A DNA stretch of 64,000 bases from Gammaproteobacteria bacterium (GTDB taxonomy: Bacteria > Pseudomonadota > Gammaproteobacteria > Pseudomonadales > Pseudohongiellaceae): assembly GCA_030682575.1 (NCBI GenBank), contig JAUXNX010000001.1:186001-250000 (forward strand), read 5' to 3'. This document shows positions 1 to 9,901 of this stretch, in pieces. The notes beneath the pieces are model-generated. The model saw only the letters and a program-made list of their open reading frames with translations. It was not told the origin of the DNA and did not search any database. Within the stretch, counting starts at the first letter, position 1; each line of letters opens with the position of its first letter. Position numbers and translations under genes: made by a program.

Positions 1-640
1 AGCTTTGCAGAGCAGTAGAAGCAGTGTCGTCAGAAGCGCGTGATGCACCAATGGCGGCACCGTTGATCACCAGATCACCGACGCTCAATGCAGTGCTTGT
101 TGCTGTCGCGCTGACGCCAGACTTGGAAGAAACACCCAGAGTGTCTGCAGTCAGTTTGCCGATGGAAACGCTGATGGTTTCGCCAGCGTTCGCGCCAACC
201 TGGAAGACCGATTTGAAGCTGCCGTCCAGCAGGTTCAGGCCGTTGAAGTTGGTTTCGGCACCAGCACGCGTTACTTCTGAAATCAGTTGCTGAGCTTCTG
301 AGTTGAGAGCCTGGCGGTCTTCAGCACTGTTGGTACCGTTGGAAGACTGCAGGGCCAGTTCACGAATACGCTGCAATGAATCAGTCATGGAGCCCAGCGC
401 GCCTTCCGCTGTCTGCGCCAGAGACACACCGTCACCTGCATTACGTATTGCGACGTTCAGACCATTGATCTGTGATTGAAAGCGCGTGGAGATCGCCAGA
501 CCAGCGGCGTCATCCTTTGCGCTGTTGATGCGCAGACCGGAAGACAGACGTTCGAGGGCTTTGTTGGTGCCGGCCTGTGAACTGTTCAGGTTCCGTTGAG
601 CGTTGAGTGATGCAACGTTGGTATTGATTACTTGAGCCAT
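1..640 (-). CDS. fliC: Flagellin, N-terminal part (runs off the window)
   Basis: Flagellin is the subunit of the external flagellar filament and is exported by the flagellar type III system. The protein begins [20 protein letters not shown], the D0 helix typical of flagellins. It continues through the D1 motifs [20 protein letters not shown] and [16 protein letters not shown], so about 213 N-terminal residues are present. The rest lies beyond position 1. The start at 640 is fixed by an AGGAG ribosome site 8-12 bases upstream and by the family's invariant N-terminus. It is transcribed away from the FliT-like gene at 877. The copy number of flagellin genes cannot be judged from this window. Confidence 0.96.
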   Translation of the reverse strand, partial: MAQVINTNVASLNAQRNLNSSQAGTNKALERLSSGLRINSAKDDAAGLAISTRFQSQINGLNVAIRNAGDGVSLAQTAEGALGSMTDSLQRIRELALQSSNGTNSAEDRQALNSEAQQLISEVTRAGAETNFNGLNLLDGSFKSVFQVGANAGETISVSIGKLTADTLGVSSKSGVSATATSTALSVGDLVINGAAIGASRASDDTASTALQS

Positions 641-820
641 TCTTTGTTACTCCTGGTTGTACACGTTGAACTGAACCGCATATCGAAGAGATTTTAATCC
701 GGTCGCCCCTATGCGTTACCAGAGTTAACGACATTGCAGAAAAAAGCTTTAGCGACAACAGATATTTTTTTACTTTGAAGTACAAGGATAATTTCCATAG
801 TGAAAAATAATTGCTTGTTT

Positions 821-828
821 TTATCGGC
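821..828 (-). promoter_or_regulatory. Possible sigma-28 (FliA) -10 element for flagellin
   Basis: The minus strand reads GCCGATAA, an exact match to the sigma-28 -10 consensus, about 180 bases upstream of the flagellin start. No TAAA-type -35 lies at the usual 15-base spacing, and the leader would be long. The call rests on the exact octamer and its position before a flagellin gene only. Confidence 0.4.
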
Positions 829-876
829 AGAGATGTTAGGTTAGCGCGCATACGCGAACATTAACAGGCGTCATCC

Positions 877-1218
877 ATGCCCACATACGACCATGCAGAA
901 TTTCTCCACAGGCAGCGCCAAGAGTGGTCTGAACTAATTGATATTTCTAAAAAATTATTACAACTTTCGCAGTGCGGAAACTGGCAGCAAGTAGATGAGT
1001 TGTCACTGCATCGCGAGACGATGCTGGAGAATTTTTTCAGCAAAGGAGTTGCACAGGAATTTATAAAGTCTGTGCAAGAAGGAATAGAAGAAATTCGCAA
1101 GACAGACGAAGAAATAGTACGAATGGTTAAAAAAAATCGCACTGAGTTGGCAGACGAAATAAGCAAACTGACAATCAAGAGAAAGCACGTCAAAGACTAT
1201 ATATCGAACAGCCGCTGA
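877..1218 (+). CDS. fliT: FliT-like flagellar chaperone
   Basis: Small charged helical protein of 113 residues. The segment LIDISKKLLQLSQCGNWQQV followed by heptad-like helices resembles FliT (a run of 'LLELAQRGEW' type in enteric FliT). FliT is a cytoplasmic export chaperone for the filament cap FliD and a modulator of FlhDC in enterics. The gene is divergent from flagellin and converges on flgL with a 40-base gap, which supports a flagellar role. It is AT-richer than its neighbours. Similarity is modest, so another flagellar chaperone of the same size is possible. Confidence 0.6.
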   Translation: MPTYDHAEFLHRQRQEWSELIDISKKLLQLSQCGNWQQVDELSLHRETMLENFFSKGVAQEFIKSVQEGIEEIRKTDEEIVRMVKKNRTELADEISKLTIKRKHVKDYISNSR

Positions 1219-1258
1219 AAACCTTTAGAACTATTTTCAAACCTTCACAACCAGCCCA

Positions 1259-2503
1259 TCACAAGTAGTTGAACAACGACAGCCGACTGATCCTCGCAAA
1301 GCTGGCCTGGGCCGCCTCAAGAATGAAAGACTCCTGCGTCATCTGACTGATGGCCTTGGCATAGTCAAGATCGGACACTTCCGAAAGTGCCGTCTTGACC
1401 GCAAACTCGAAGTCTATGTTATTGGCTCTGGCCGCTTCCACCACGTTCAGTCGCGATCCTACAGAACTGCGAGTTTCCAGCAGTCTGGTCTGGGCATTGC
1501 CCAGATTGCCAAGCGCATTGCCCAGCTGTGCAGCGAGAGTCGTCTTGTCCTGCGCACTGTCGGTCAGTGAATGAAGCGTGCGGATGTAGTCCTCCAGTCC
1601 TTCCAGAAGGCCCGTCCTGTTGCTGGACTCCACCTTGAAACTATCCCCCACTGCAGGACTGCCATTGATGCGCACCGACGTACCCGCAAAGCGGATTTTC
1701 TCACCAGGAATGTAGGCAGCATTTCCCACCAGCACCCTGCCATCCGAGATCTGCTTGATTGTGTAATTCAGCGCCGGCGGATTGACCTCGTTCATGGGCC
1801 GGAACTCGATGACAACGCTCCCCGGATAGAAACTGCTGAACGTGTCCCGATCCACCACTTCGGCGGAGCCAATCACAGCCGGAGGGATTCCCGTATTACC
1901 GGGGTTGGCACTGGCTACCACACCCGTGTCGACACTCGGAACATCCATGAAAACGGTTTTGCCAGAGTCACTGGCGGCCACCGATGTGGTGGACGCGATG
2001 CGGATATGACGCTGCCCCTCATCGCCGTTGTATGACCAGGTACCGTCGACCCCCTTCACGAAAGGCTGCTCTCGCCCCTGATGCCCCGAGAATATGTATT
2101 CTCCGCTGGCGTCACGGGTATTCATCAATTGCGCCATGGCGTCGACCACGGACTGCAGCTCCAGCGCAATATAACCACGTTGCTCTGCATTCAGGGCAGC
2201 ATTGCCCGACTTGGTGATCAGTTCCTGCGCAGTGAGTATCTGTTCGCTGATGCCGGCCAGCGCCACTTCTTCGCGCTGCAGGCGATTCTCCAGTGTCGAC
2301 AGGCTCTGGTTGTGCTGGGATATCTGCGCCAGCTCTTGATTCAATTGCAGAATGCGGGTTGCCGCGATCGGATCGTCGCCAGGAGTCAGGACACGCTTGT
2401 TGGCCGAGATCTGCTCCTGCGTCTTGCTGACGGCCTTCTGGGCATCCAGCAGGCCGGACAATCCTTTCGAATACATTTGCGCACTGGAAATGCGTACCGA
2501 CAT
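1259..2503 (-). CDS. flgL: Flagellar hook-filament junction protein FlgL
   Basis: FlgL (HAP3) joins the hook, via FlgK, to the filament. The 414-residue protein has the flagellin-like N-terminal helix (MSVRISSAQMYSKGLSGLLD, then ANKRVLTPGDDPIAATRIL). Its C-terminal D0 helix ends in LEAAQASFARISRLSLFNYL. The length is above the 300-317 residues of enteric FlgL, with extra sequence in the middle domain. The start is supported by a GGAG site just upstream. It is the last gene of the minus-strand flg operon, 21 bases after flgK. Confidence 0.95.
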   Translation of the reverse strand: MSVRISSAQMYSKGLSGLLDAQKAVSKTQEQISANKRVLTPGDDPIAATRILQLNQELAQISQHNQSLSTLENRLQREEVALAGISEQILTAQELITKSGNAALNAEQRGYIALELQSVVDAMAQLMNTRDASGEYIFSGHQGREQPFVKGVDGTWSYNGDEGQRHIRIASTTSVAASDSGKTVFMDVPSVDTGVVASANPGNTGIPPAVIGSAEVVDRDTFSSFYPGSVVIEFRPMNEVNPPALNYTIKQISDGRVLVGNAAYIPGEKIRFAGTSVRINGSPAVGDSFKVESSNRTGLLEGLEDYIRTLHSLTDSAQDKTTLAAQLGNALGNLGNAQTRLLETRSSVGSRLNVVEAARANNIDFEFAVKTALSEVSDLDYAKAISQMTQESFILEAAQASFARISRLSLFNYL

Positions 2504-2524
2504 GGTGACTCCGTATGATTCCTG

Positions 2525-5212
2525 TTACATGTTGAGAAGTGTGTCGAACAGATCCCGCGCCAATCCGATCAACCGTGCAGACGCATTGTAGTACTGCTCG
2601 AACTCGATCAGTCTTGCAGCTTCTTCTTCGATATTGACACCTGACACCGACGACAGTGCGTCCAGGGATTGACGCAGCATTGACTCACTGGCGCTCTGGC
2701 TTAAACGCATCTGGCTGGTGAGAATGCCAAGTTCTTCCACAAGTTGCCCGTAAGCGCCCTGAATGCTGAGATTGCCGTTGGACAGCAGATCGGCTGCACC
2801 CAGTGCCAGCAATGCACTCCCATTGCGATTGTCCGCTGAACCATTGCTGTTGTAACTGACCACGAAACTGTCACCCGTGCGGGGTTCACCACCTCCCCCG
2901 CTGCCACCACTGCCCAGCAGTACCTGATATCCCATGTAGTTGCTGCGCACGGTCGGGCTCGTGCCAAATAGACCAACACCCGTGTTAGAAGTCAGGACTG
3001 CGTTTGCCGCGAGTTGCACATCAACCCGCCCCCCGATCGTGAACTCCACATCGGGGTCACCTGGCGCGGCCGGACCTGCCACAGGCACTTTGGCTTCACC
3101 TACCGCCACTGATCCATCAGCACCGCCAATGGCAATCTGCAAATCAACTCCAGTACTGGAGCGGATAGTCAACTCCTCGCCGTTGCTGATGGCGAAGATG
3201 CCCTGGGCCTTCAAGGCAACATTGTTGTTGATGCGATCACGCAGAAAATCTGCCGTCAACGGATTGGGTACTTCTTCTGCCGTGTTCTGTCCTTGCGGAA
3301 CAAAGGTGGGATCTGTCAGCGCCACACCATTGAGACTGAGGGTCAATGGCTCGCCACCACTGCCACTGCGAAACTCGGACAGCAACATCTGTGACGAAGC
3401 ATTGGCGGTTACACCCGTCAGTGCAGACAAGCGCGCGGCAGTTTCACTGGCAGACTGGTGCTGATTCAGCGTCAGAAACTGTTCGGTGATGAAACCGGTT
3501 TTCGGATCGGTCGTCAGTATGGTGATCGTTTCCTGTGGATAACCATTGGTGGTGTGGCCGATCTGCAATGCGGCGGCCGCTGCACCCAGCGTGCTGACTG
3601 TCGTGCCACCAGGATCAGTGGGAAATACAGGCTGCAGTGAACCCGGCATGAACGACTGATTCATCAACGGTGGAATCAGTGGTACAGGATTGGACGGATT
3701 GCTGTAGTCCAGCACGTCGTAGGTTGTGGTCGACGTAAAACGGATCAGAATGGGTGGACTCAGTGCGCCCGCCTTCGCCGTAAATGCGTTCGTGGACACA
3801 TCGCTCACGGGGCCGGCTGTGATATATGCACCGCCCTGATTGCCTGCAGCCGAACTGGTACGAATCGGCGACGCAAATGCAAACTCTTCCGGCCGCGAAA
3901 TCTGCGCCGTCATGGACCCCGCTGCGGAACGGGTCGGTTGTATCCTGAATCTGTCGCCAGCGTTGAACGTGCCGGATTCCAGATTGATGCTGAAACCATC
4001 CACTTCAATGCTCTGCGGTCGATTCGGTCCGAGTAGCCCCTGCGACATCAACTTGCCGTCCGAGAGGCGAACCAATGAGTAGCGACCTCCAGGCCCGGAA
4101 AAACTCAGTTCATAATCACTGGTGGTCAATTGACCAATGTCATCAATAGACACAGAAAGACGTCTGTCGCCAGCGGGAGAATTGGTAGCATACTCGCGCA
4201 CTCTGTCGCGCATCTGAGCGGCAGTATTGATGTCACCAAATACCGTTCTGCCAAGATTGCCTTCCAGATCGATGCCAAGCTTATGCTGCTGATTGACGCT
4301 GTCGGTTATCGCCAGCGCGATACGTCCCAGTCCGTTGAAAGCAGGGTCGAGCGCCTCCTTTCTGTACCGCATGAGGCCGCCGAGCTCGCCACCCGTCAGC
4401 AGGTTGCCAACCGGCTCCAGATTGCCACTGACCTTGAATGCAAGTTCGCGCCGCGAAGGATCCGCACTGCCTGGCATGGTGACCAACTCTCTTGTGGTAG
4501 CGCCGATGACCAGCGGCTGCCCCTGCCCGATTGCCACATCAATGCTGCCATCGTCCCTCTCCAGTGTGGAAACTTCCACATAGCGCGACAACTCGCGAAC
4601 CAGTTGATCACGCTTGTCGAGCAAGTCATTCGGCAACTGCCTGGTGCCGCCACCGGAGGCATCACTGATGGCACGATTGAGTTCCGCAATCTGCTTGCCG
4701 ATGCCACTGACATTGGTGGCAACCGCATTGAGTTGTGTGTTGATCGCCTGATTCTGCGTCATCAACCTGTTTTCAAGTTGTTTGAAGTTGTCCACCAGCA
4801 GCTTTGTTTCCGTCAGCAGCAACTGGCGACCCAGCAACGAGCCAGGATCGTTGGCCGACTCATTGACCGCACCGAAGAATTTGTTCAGTGAAAGTGCCAG
4901 GTTGCTTTTATCACCTGCCAGCAGGTTATCAATCTGGGTAATGTTGGCAAGATAAGTGTCGAGTTCGCTGAGAATGGACACATCCGTGCTTACCTGATCG
5001 ACCAGAAACTTCTCGGTGTTGCGGAATATCTGGGTAGCGAGAACACCGCCACCGATATAACCGACGCCGGTTCTGGTCGGCTGCGCGGTTGCGCTGCTGA
5101 CCGTCTGACGGCTGTAGCCCTGGGTGTTGGCGTTGACTATGTTGTGGCCGGTAGTGGAGAGAGCCAGTTGGCTCATACGCAGGCCGGACATCGCTGTGTT
5201 GATCAATCCCAT
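2525..5212 (-). CDS. flgK: Flagellar hook-associated protein FlgK
   Basis: FlgK (HAP1) forms the first junction ring between hook and filament. The N-terminus MGLINTAMSGLRMSQLALST and the rod-type motif TTGHNIVNANTQGYSRQTV are diagnostic. The C-terminus (SGVNIEEEAARLIEFEQYYN and onwards) is the conserved D0 helix. At 895 residues it is far longer than enteric FlgK (about 547). The extra length falls in the surface-exposed central part, roughly residues 350-770. The gene starts one base after the flgJ stop, so the two are translationally linked. Confidence 0.96.
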   Translation of the reverse strand: MGLINTAMSGLRMSQLALSTTGHNIVNANTQGYSRQTVSSATAQPTRTGVGYIGGGVLATQIFRNTEKFLVDQVSTDVSILSELDTYLANITQIDNLLAGDKSNLALSLNKFFGAVNESANDPGSLLGRQLLLTETKLLVDNFKQLENRLMTQNQAINTQLNAVATNVSGIGKQIAELNRAISDASGGGTRQLPNDLLDKRDQLVRELSRYVEVSTLERDDGSIDVAIGQGQPLVIGATTRELVTMPGSADPSRRELAFKVSGNLEPVGNLLTGGELGGLMRYRKEALDPAFNGLGRIALAITDSVNQQHKLGIDLEGNLGRTVFGDINTAAQMRDRVREYATNSPAGDRRLSVSIDDIGQLTTSDYELSFSGPGGRYSLVRLSDGKLMSQGLLGPNRPQSIEVDGFSINLESGTFNAGDRFRIQPTRSAAGSMTAQISRPEEFAFASPIRTSSAAGNQGGAYITAGPVSDVSTNAFTAKAGALSPPILIRFTSTTTYDVLDYSNPSNPVPLIPPLMNQSFMPGSLQPVFPTDPGGTTVSTLGAAAAALQIGHTTNGYPQETITILTTDPKTGFITEQFLTLNQHQSASETAARLSALTGVTANASSQMLLSEFRSGSGGEPLTLSLNGVALTDPTFVPQGQNTAEEVPNPLTADFLRDRINNNVALKAQGIFAISNGEELTIRSSTGVDLQIAIGGADGSVAVGEAKVPVAGPAAPGDPDVEFTIGGRVDVQLAANAVLTSNTGVGLFGTSPTVRSNYMGYQVLLGSGGSGGGGEPRTGDSFVVSYNSNGSADNRNGSALLALGAADLLSNGNLSIQGAYGQLVEELGILTSQMRLSQSASESMLRQSLDALSSVSGVNIEEEAARLIEFEQYYNASARLIGLARDLFDTLLNM

Positions 5213-5213
5213 C

Positions 5214-6341
5214 TCAGTTCACCTGTGCAGGTCTGTCGGCAGGAAAAGTGCTGTGACGAAGAGATGTTCTTTGAATCGTCTCTTTCACCATGTTTGCCTT
5301 GTCCACCACTTTCGTCATCAATGGACTGTTCATGACCTGGCGAATTTTTTTGGCGTATGCAGGGTCTGTGGCATAGCCCGCCTTCTGCAAATGCAACACG
5401 AAGGAATCCGCATCGCCCGCATGCTGCAGCGCCTGTGCGTAGCGTGGATTGGACTCCAGAAAATCGACGTAGTCGGTAAAACTCTCCTGGTAGGACTGAT
5501 AGGCACGGAAATTGGCTCTCTCCCGCATCACCACGCCATCACGATGCTCCAGCGTGCTGACACTGACCTTTTCTCCTGTCCAGCGCGCATCCGCCTTCAC
5601 GCCGAACAGGTTGTGACTGTTGATCCCATCGTTGCGAGCGGGAATCGCCTGTCCCCAGCCAGTTTCCAGTGCAGACTGCGCCAGCAATACGCGAGGATCC
5701 ACACCCAGGCGTGCAGCCGCTTCTTCAGCCATTGGCAGCAGGCGCACTACAAAATCTTCCGGTGACTTGATCCGTCCGGAAATGGGCACTCGCGATGCGG
5801 AAGGAACTGCAAATACCCTGGCAGCCATCGCTGTTGCAACTGGTGCTGCCACCACCTCCTCCTGCGCGACTGGTTGCAATGCCAAGAAGATGTTTGTCGC
5901 GTCTGAAACTGGAATGGCGGGCGAGAGAGCAGGAACAACAAATGCAGTCACCTGACTGCGCTCTGGCACCTGTCGTGCTTCAACGAGTGACCCAGCAACG
6001 GGTGATGAAACAATTGAAGCCCCGTCATCAAATCGTGTCAGCATCTGTCTGTAGAGAGAATCCGCAAGGCCAATGCCGCCAACACTCGCCATATGGAGGC
6101 TGAGCTGGTTGTCGAGATTCTCCTGATGGAATTCCATTTCATTGCTGCGCATGTAGTTGTCTTCAAACAGCGAAGAATTGCTGTCCCGCATGGACTTGAG
6201 CATCATGTTGATGAACATGGACTCGAACTGCTGTGCCACCTGGCGCAGACCCTCCGGTGTATTCTCGCGCCCAAGGCGGGAGATGGACTGCAGCCCAGCC
6301 AGGTCGGTATATACATTCGGGTTCTCTACAATGCCTGCCAT
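5214..6341 (-). CDS. flgJ: Flagellar rod-cap / peptidoglycan hydrolase FlgJ
   Basis: FlgJ caps the growing rod in the periplasm and opens the peptidoglycan. The N-terminal rod-binding domain spans about residues 25-115 (LRQVAQQFESMFINMMLKSM). A proline/alanine-rich linker of about 80 residues follows. The C-terminal glucosaminidase domain spans about residues 195-345, with the likely catalytic glutamate in LLAQSALETGWGQ and the NLFGVKAD segment. At 375 residues this is the two-domain form of gamma- and betaproteobacteria. It sits between flgI and flgK in the operon. Confidence 0.96.
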   Translation of the reverse strand: MAGIVENPNVYTDLAGLQSISRLGRENTPEGLRQVAQQFESMFINMMLKSMRDSNSSLFEDNYMRSNEMEFHQENLDNQLSLHMASVGGIGLADSLYRQMLTRFDDGASIVSSPVAGSLVEARQVPERSQVTAFVVPALSPAIPVSDATNIFLALQPVAQEEVVAAPVATAMAARVFAVPSASRVPISGRIKSPEDFVVRLLPMAEEAAARLGVDPRVLLAQSALETGWGQAIPARNDGINSHNLFGVKADARWTGEKVSVSTLEHRDGVVMRERANFRAYQSYQESFTDYVDFLESNPRYAQALQHAGDADSFVLHLQKAGYATDPAYAKKIRQVMNSPLMTKVVDKANMVKETIQRTSLRHSTFPADRPAQVN

Positions 6342-6368
6342 TTTTCCGTTCCGCCCGGGTGACTGATT

Positions 6369-7517
6369 TCAGATCACGATCAGGTCAGCGCGCAGCGCGC
6401 CGGACTGTTTGAGTGCTTCAAGAATCGCAGCAAGGTCCCCTGGCGCTGCACCCACTGCGTTGATGGCCTGCACGATGTCTGCCAGTGTGCTGCCAGGCTC
6501 GAACAGGAACATGCGATTGCTTTCCTCAGACACTGTGATATTGGACTGTGGCACTACCACTGTCTCACCATCTGACAAAGGCGTCGGCTGACTCACATTG
6601 AAGCTCTCGGAGATGGTCACGCTAAGACTGCCGTGCGTAATGGCTGCGGCAGACACCCGCACATTCTCACCAATCACTATGGTGCCGGTACGGGAATTGA
6701 CGATCACTCGAGCAACTGCCTCACCCTGTTCGATCTGAATGTTCTCCAACTCCGACACGAATGCCACACGAGTCTGCGTATCCAGCGGCGCAAACACCTT
6801 CACCGACACAGCGTCGATAGCCTCGGCTGTGCCTGCGCCCAGAAAATCGTTCAAGGCACTGGAGACGCGCTTGGCAGTGGTGAAATCGGCGCGCTTGAGA
6901 TTGAAAACGATGTGGTCTCCCTGACCAAATGACGTCAGTACCTCCTGCACGGAAGTCGCACCACCGGGAATTCTGCCAACACTGGGGACATTGATGGACA
7001 CGCGTGAGCCATCGGCAGCGCCGATTCCAAGACCGCCGACAATGAGATTACCCTGGGCAATCGCGTACACCTGCCCATCCACGCCCTGCAGGAACGTTCG
7101 CTCCAGCGTACCGCCACGGAGACTGCCGGCATTGGCAAGCGAGGAGACCGTGACATCAATGGTCTGGCCTGGCTTGGTAAAGGCCGGCAACTCGGCCTGT
7201 ACCGATACCACTGCCACATTGCGCAACTGGAAAGTCTGCCCGGCCGGCATTGGAATGCCGAACTGATCGAGATAGGCGCGAAAGGATTCAGCGGTGAACG
7301 GTGCCTGAGTGGTCTGGTCGCCCGTGCCATCGAGCCCGGTGACAAGTCCGACGCCAACCAGTTGGTTCGCCTGCACGCCCTGCAGCGTGGCAATGTCCTT
7401 GATGCGATCCGCATGTCCCTGAGGAATGAAGACGGAGAAATTCAGCACGATGCTGAGCAGTGCGATCAGCGCCCTGCTCTTTCCTGTATGTCTGATCATC
7501 AAGTTGTGCATCAACAT
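6369..7517 (-). CDS. flgI: Flagellar P-ring protein FlgI
   Basis: FlgI forms the P ring around the rod in the peptidoglycan layer. A cleavable signal peptide (RALIALLSIVLNFSVFIPQGHA) precedes the mature start DRIKDIATLQGVQANQLVG. The family motif LVGVGLVTGLDGTGD follows. The C-terminus with LADIVQAINAVGAAPGDLAA is also typical. The length of 382 residues is about normal. A GAGGAA ribosome site precedes the start at 7517; a second in-frame ATG two codons in cannot be excluded. Confidence 0.96.
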   Translation of the reverse strand: MLMHNLMIRHTGKSRALIALLSIVLNFSVFIPQGHADRIKDIATLQGVQANQLVGVGLVTGLDGTGDQTTQAPFTAESFRAYLDQFGIPMPAGQTFQLRNVAVVSVQAELPAFTKPGQTIDVTVSSLANAGSLRGGTLERTFLQGVDGQVYAIAQGNLIVGGLGIGAADGSRVSINVPSVGRIPGGATSVQEVLTSFGQGDHIVFNLKRADFTTAKRVSSALNDFLGAGTAEAIDAVSVKVFAPLDTQTRVAFVSELENIQIEQGEAVARVIVNSRTGTIVIGENVRVSAAAITHGSLSVTISESFNVSQPTPLSDGETVVVPQSNITVSEESNRMFLFEPGSTLADIVQAINAVGAAPGDLAAILEALKQSGALRADLIVI

Positions 7518-7556
7518 GCTTGCTTCCTCGGTTCCTGCTCTATGAATTCAAAACGT

Positions 7557-8246
7557 TCAGAACGGCCAGACATTGCCCACAAAGAAGCGACTCAACCAGC
7601 CCGGCTCATTGCTGTCGGCAAGTGTGCCCGTGCCGCTGTAGGCGATGCGGACATCAGCCACACGGGTGGATGAAATGCTGTTGTCCGGAGAAATATCGGT
7701 GCCGCGCACCAGTCCGCTGATACGGATGTATTCGTTACCCTTGTTCAATTGCAGCCATTTTTCGCCCCGTACTTCCAGCAGGCCGTTGGGTAGCACGTTG
7801 GCAACAGTCACGGTGATGTTGCCGATCAACTGGTTGCTCTGATCGCTGTTGGCGGAACCACCGAAGTCCGTGCTCGACCCGAGCTCGGTCGCGGTGTTGA
7901 TGGTGGACCCGAACAGGGAGACATCAGGCACGCTGGTGCTGCTCTCGCGACTGTAAGAGGTGCCGGATGACTTTCTTGCAGAAGTCGACTCATTGAGATT
8001 GATGGTGAGCACATCGCCCGTGCGGTATGCCCGGCGCTGATACAGATCCACTGCACTGCCGCGCTGATAGATCGAACCATTGGCAGAGCCGACTGTTGGC
8101 TGACTGAGCGTCAGCACTGGTGCGAAGCGTGGATCGTTGGGCTCCGGAATGACTGCCTGTGGCACCGTGCAGGCGCCGAGCGTTGCCAATGACACCAGGC
8201 TTGCAGATTTCAACCATGCACGTGTTGAGCAGTGGCTTGTCTTCAT
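7557..8246 (-). CDS. flgH: Flagellar L-ring lipoprotein FlgH
   Basis: FlgH forms the outer-membrane L ring. A lipoprotein signal ends in the lipobox LGAC, with Cys26 as the lipidation site. The body carries the L-ring motifs LYQRRAYRTGDVLTINLNES and NGLLEVRGEKWLQLNKGNEY. The C-terminus is RIAYSGTGTLADSNEPGWLS. At 229 residues it is family-typical. It lies between flgG and flgI in the operon. Confidence 0.96.
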   Translation of the reverse strand: MKTSHCSTRAWLKSASLVSLATLGACTVPQAVIPEPNDPRFAPVLTLSQPTVGSANGSIYQRGSAVDLYQRRAYRTGDVLTINLNESTSARKSSGTSYSRESSTSVPDVSLFGSTINTATELGSSTDFGGSANSDQSNQLIGNITVTVANVLPNGLLEVRGEKWLQLNKGNEYIRISGLVRGTDISPDNSISSTRVADVRIAYSGTGTLADSNEPGWLSRFFVGNVWPF

Positions 8247-8280
8247 CGGGGCTTCTCCGGACTATCCAAAAAATGGTTGC

Positions 8281-9066
8281 TTAGAGGTTCTGGGTGATGA
8301 ACTGCAGCATCTGGTCTGCAGTGGAAATCACGCGAGAATTCATTTCGTAGGCACGCTGGGTGGTAATCATGTCCACCAATTCCTCCACCACTTCCACGTT
8401 GGAGTTCTCGAGCGCGCTCTGCACCACAGTGCCCATGCCGTTGAGCCCCGGCGTGGATTGCTGCGGGCTGCCACTGGAGACAGTCTCCGAATAAAGATTG
8501 CCACCCAGTGACTGCAAACCGGCCGGATTGATAAAATCCACCAGATTCAGGTTACCCACGTTGACAGCATCCGGATCACCAGCCAGCTTCACGGTGATGA
8601 CACCGTCCGTGCCAATCGTGATGGAACTGGCGCTTTCCGGAATCGTGATGCCGGGGCTGACAATCAGGCCGCTGGAATTCACGATCTGGCCCTGAGCGCT
8701 CAACTGCAACTGACCGTCGCGAGAGTATGCGGAACTGCCATCAGGCATCTGAATCTCGAAGAAGCCGCGACCATTGATGGCCACGTCCAATGATTCACTG
8801 GTGGTCTGCAAGGAGCCCTGCGTGAATATCTTCTGGGTGCCGACGGTACGCACACCGGTACCCAGTTGCAGACCAGAAGGTAACTGCGTGTCCTGAGTGG
8901 AGCTGCCACCCGGCTGACGCTGAATCTGATACAGCAGGTCTTCGAAAGCGACTCTGTCACGCTTGAAACCATTGGTAGCCACGTTGGAAAGGTTATTCGA
9001 AATCGTCGTCAGGCGTTTGTCCTGAGCGGCGAGTCCGGTCTTGGAAACGTAGAGTGCTGCGTGCAT
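8281..9066 (-). CDS. flgG: Flagellar distal rod protein FlgG
   Basis: FlgG builds the distal rod. The 261-residue protein starts MHAALYVSKTGLAAQDKRLT, contains NNLSNVATNGFKRDRVAFED, and ends with the conserved ELVDMITTQRAYEMNSRVIS helix and QMLQFITQNL. These are the N- and C-terminal coiled-coil helices shared by axial rod and hook proteins. The length equals that of the enteric protein. It is part of the flgB-L operon, 46 bases after flgF. Confidence 0.97.
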   Translation of the reverse strand: MHAALYVSKTGLAAQDKRLTTISNNLSNVATNGFKRDRVAFEDLLYQIQRQPGGSSTQDTQLPSGLQLGTGVRTVGTQKIFTQGSLQTTSESLDVAINGRGFFEIQMPDGSSAYSRDGQLQLSAQGQIVNSSGLIVSPGITIPESASSITIGTDGVITVKLAGDPDAVNVGNLNLVDFINPAGLQSLGGNLYSETVSSGSPQQSTPGLNGMGTVVQSALENSNVEVVEELVDMITTQRAYEMNSRVISTADQMLQFITQNL

Positions 9067-9112
9067 GTATGTGCTCCCGTGAGCTGAAAAAACTGTCTGG
9101 TACTCTATCTAT

Positions 9113-9853
9113 TTACTGAATTTGCAAAAGGCGTGCCGAAGCTTCGGAATTCCGCTCTGCAGTCTGCATCAACTTGATATTCATCTCGTAACTGCGGGTC
9201 AGATTGATCATTCCGACCATCGCGTCGACGATATTGACGTTGCTGCCTTCCAGATAACCGGCAACAAGTTGCACATTGCCATCGGCAATTTCCGTCTCGC
9301 CATCCACTCTGCGGAACAGTCCATCCGCGCTCTTCATGACATCGGCGTTCTCAGGATTGACAAGCTTGATGCGATCCAGCACTGCCATCACCGCAGGACC
9401 CTGCCCCAGTTCACGAACCGACAACGTACCATCCATGCCGATCTCGAGTTTCTCGAAGGGTGGCAACACGATAGGACCACTGTTACCCATCACCGGCAGG
9501 CCGTCGCCGGTCAGCAGTTCGCCTAACTGACTGACACTCATGCTGCCAGCGCGTGTATACGCCTCGGTGCCATCTTCAGCTTGAACCGCAATCCAACCCT
9601 CGCCCTTGATGGCTACATCCAGATCGTTGCCCGTCTGCTGCAGGGGACCGTGGCTGAAGTCAGAGCCAGAGCTCTCTGTCATGGCGTAGACGCGGGAGGG
9701 CAAACCATCGCCATAAACCTGCATGGCAACCGCGTTTGCCAAATCGGAACGGAAACCCGTCGTGGTGGCGTTGGCAAGGTTGTGAGCATGGATTGTTTGA
9801 GCGCGCATGGTCTGCGAGGCCCCACTCATGCCGATGTAAAGTGCTTTATCCAT
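9113..9853 (-). CDS. flgF: Flagellar proximal rod protein FlgF
   Basis: FlgF is a proximal rod subunit. The 246-residue protein starts MDKALYIGMSGASQTMRAQT and carries the axial-family motif AHNLANATTTGFRSDLANAV. Its C-terminal helix is DAMVGMINLTRSYEMNIKLM. Its position between flgE and flgG, and the shorter, more divergent middle, separate it from FlgG. Confidence 0.96.
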   Translation of the reverse strand: MDKALYIGMSGASQTMRAQTIHAHNLANATTTGFRSDLANAVAMQVYGDGLPSRVYAMTESSGSDFSHGPLQQTGNDLDVAIKGEGWIAVQAEDGTEAYTRAGSMSVSQLGELLTGDGLPVMGNSGPIVLPPFEKLEIGMDGTLSVRELGQGPAVMAVLDRIKLVNPENADVMKSADGLFRRVDGETEIADGNVQLVAGYLEGSNVNIVDAMVGMINLTRSYEMNIKLMQTAERNSEASARLLQIQ

Positions 9854-9901
9854 GACAGGTTCCTGAATGTTCGATCAGTTATTCACCACGGTCAGACTCG
9901 G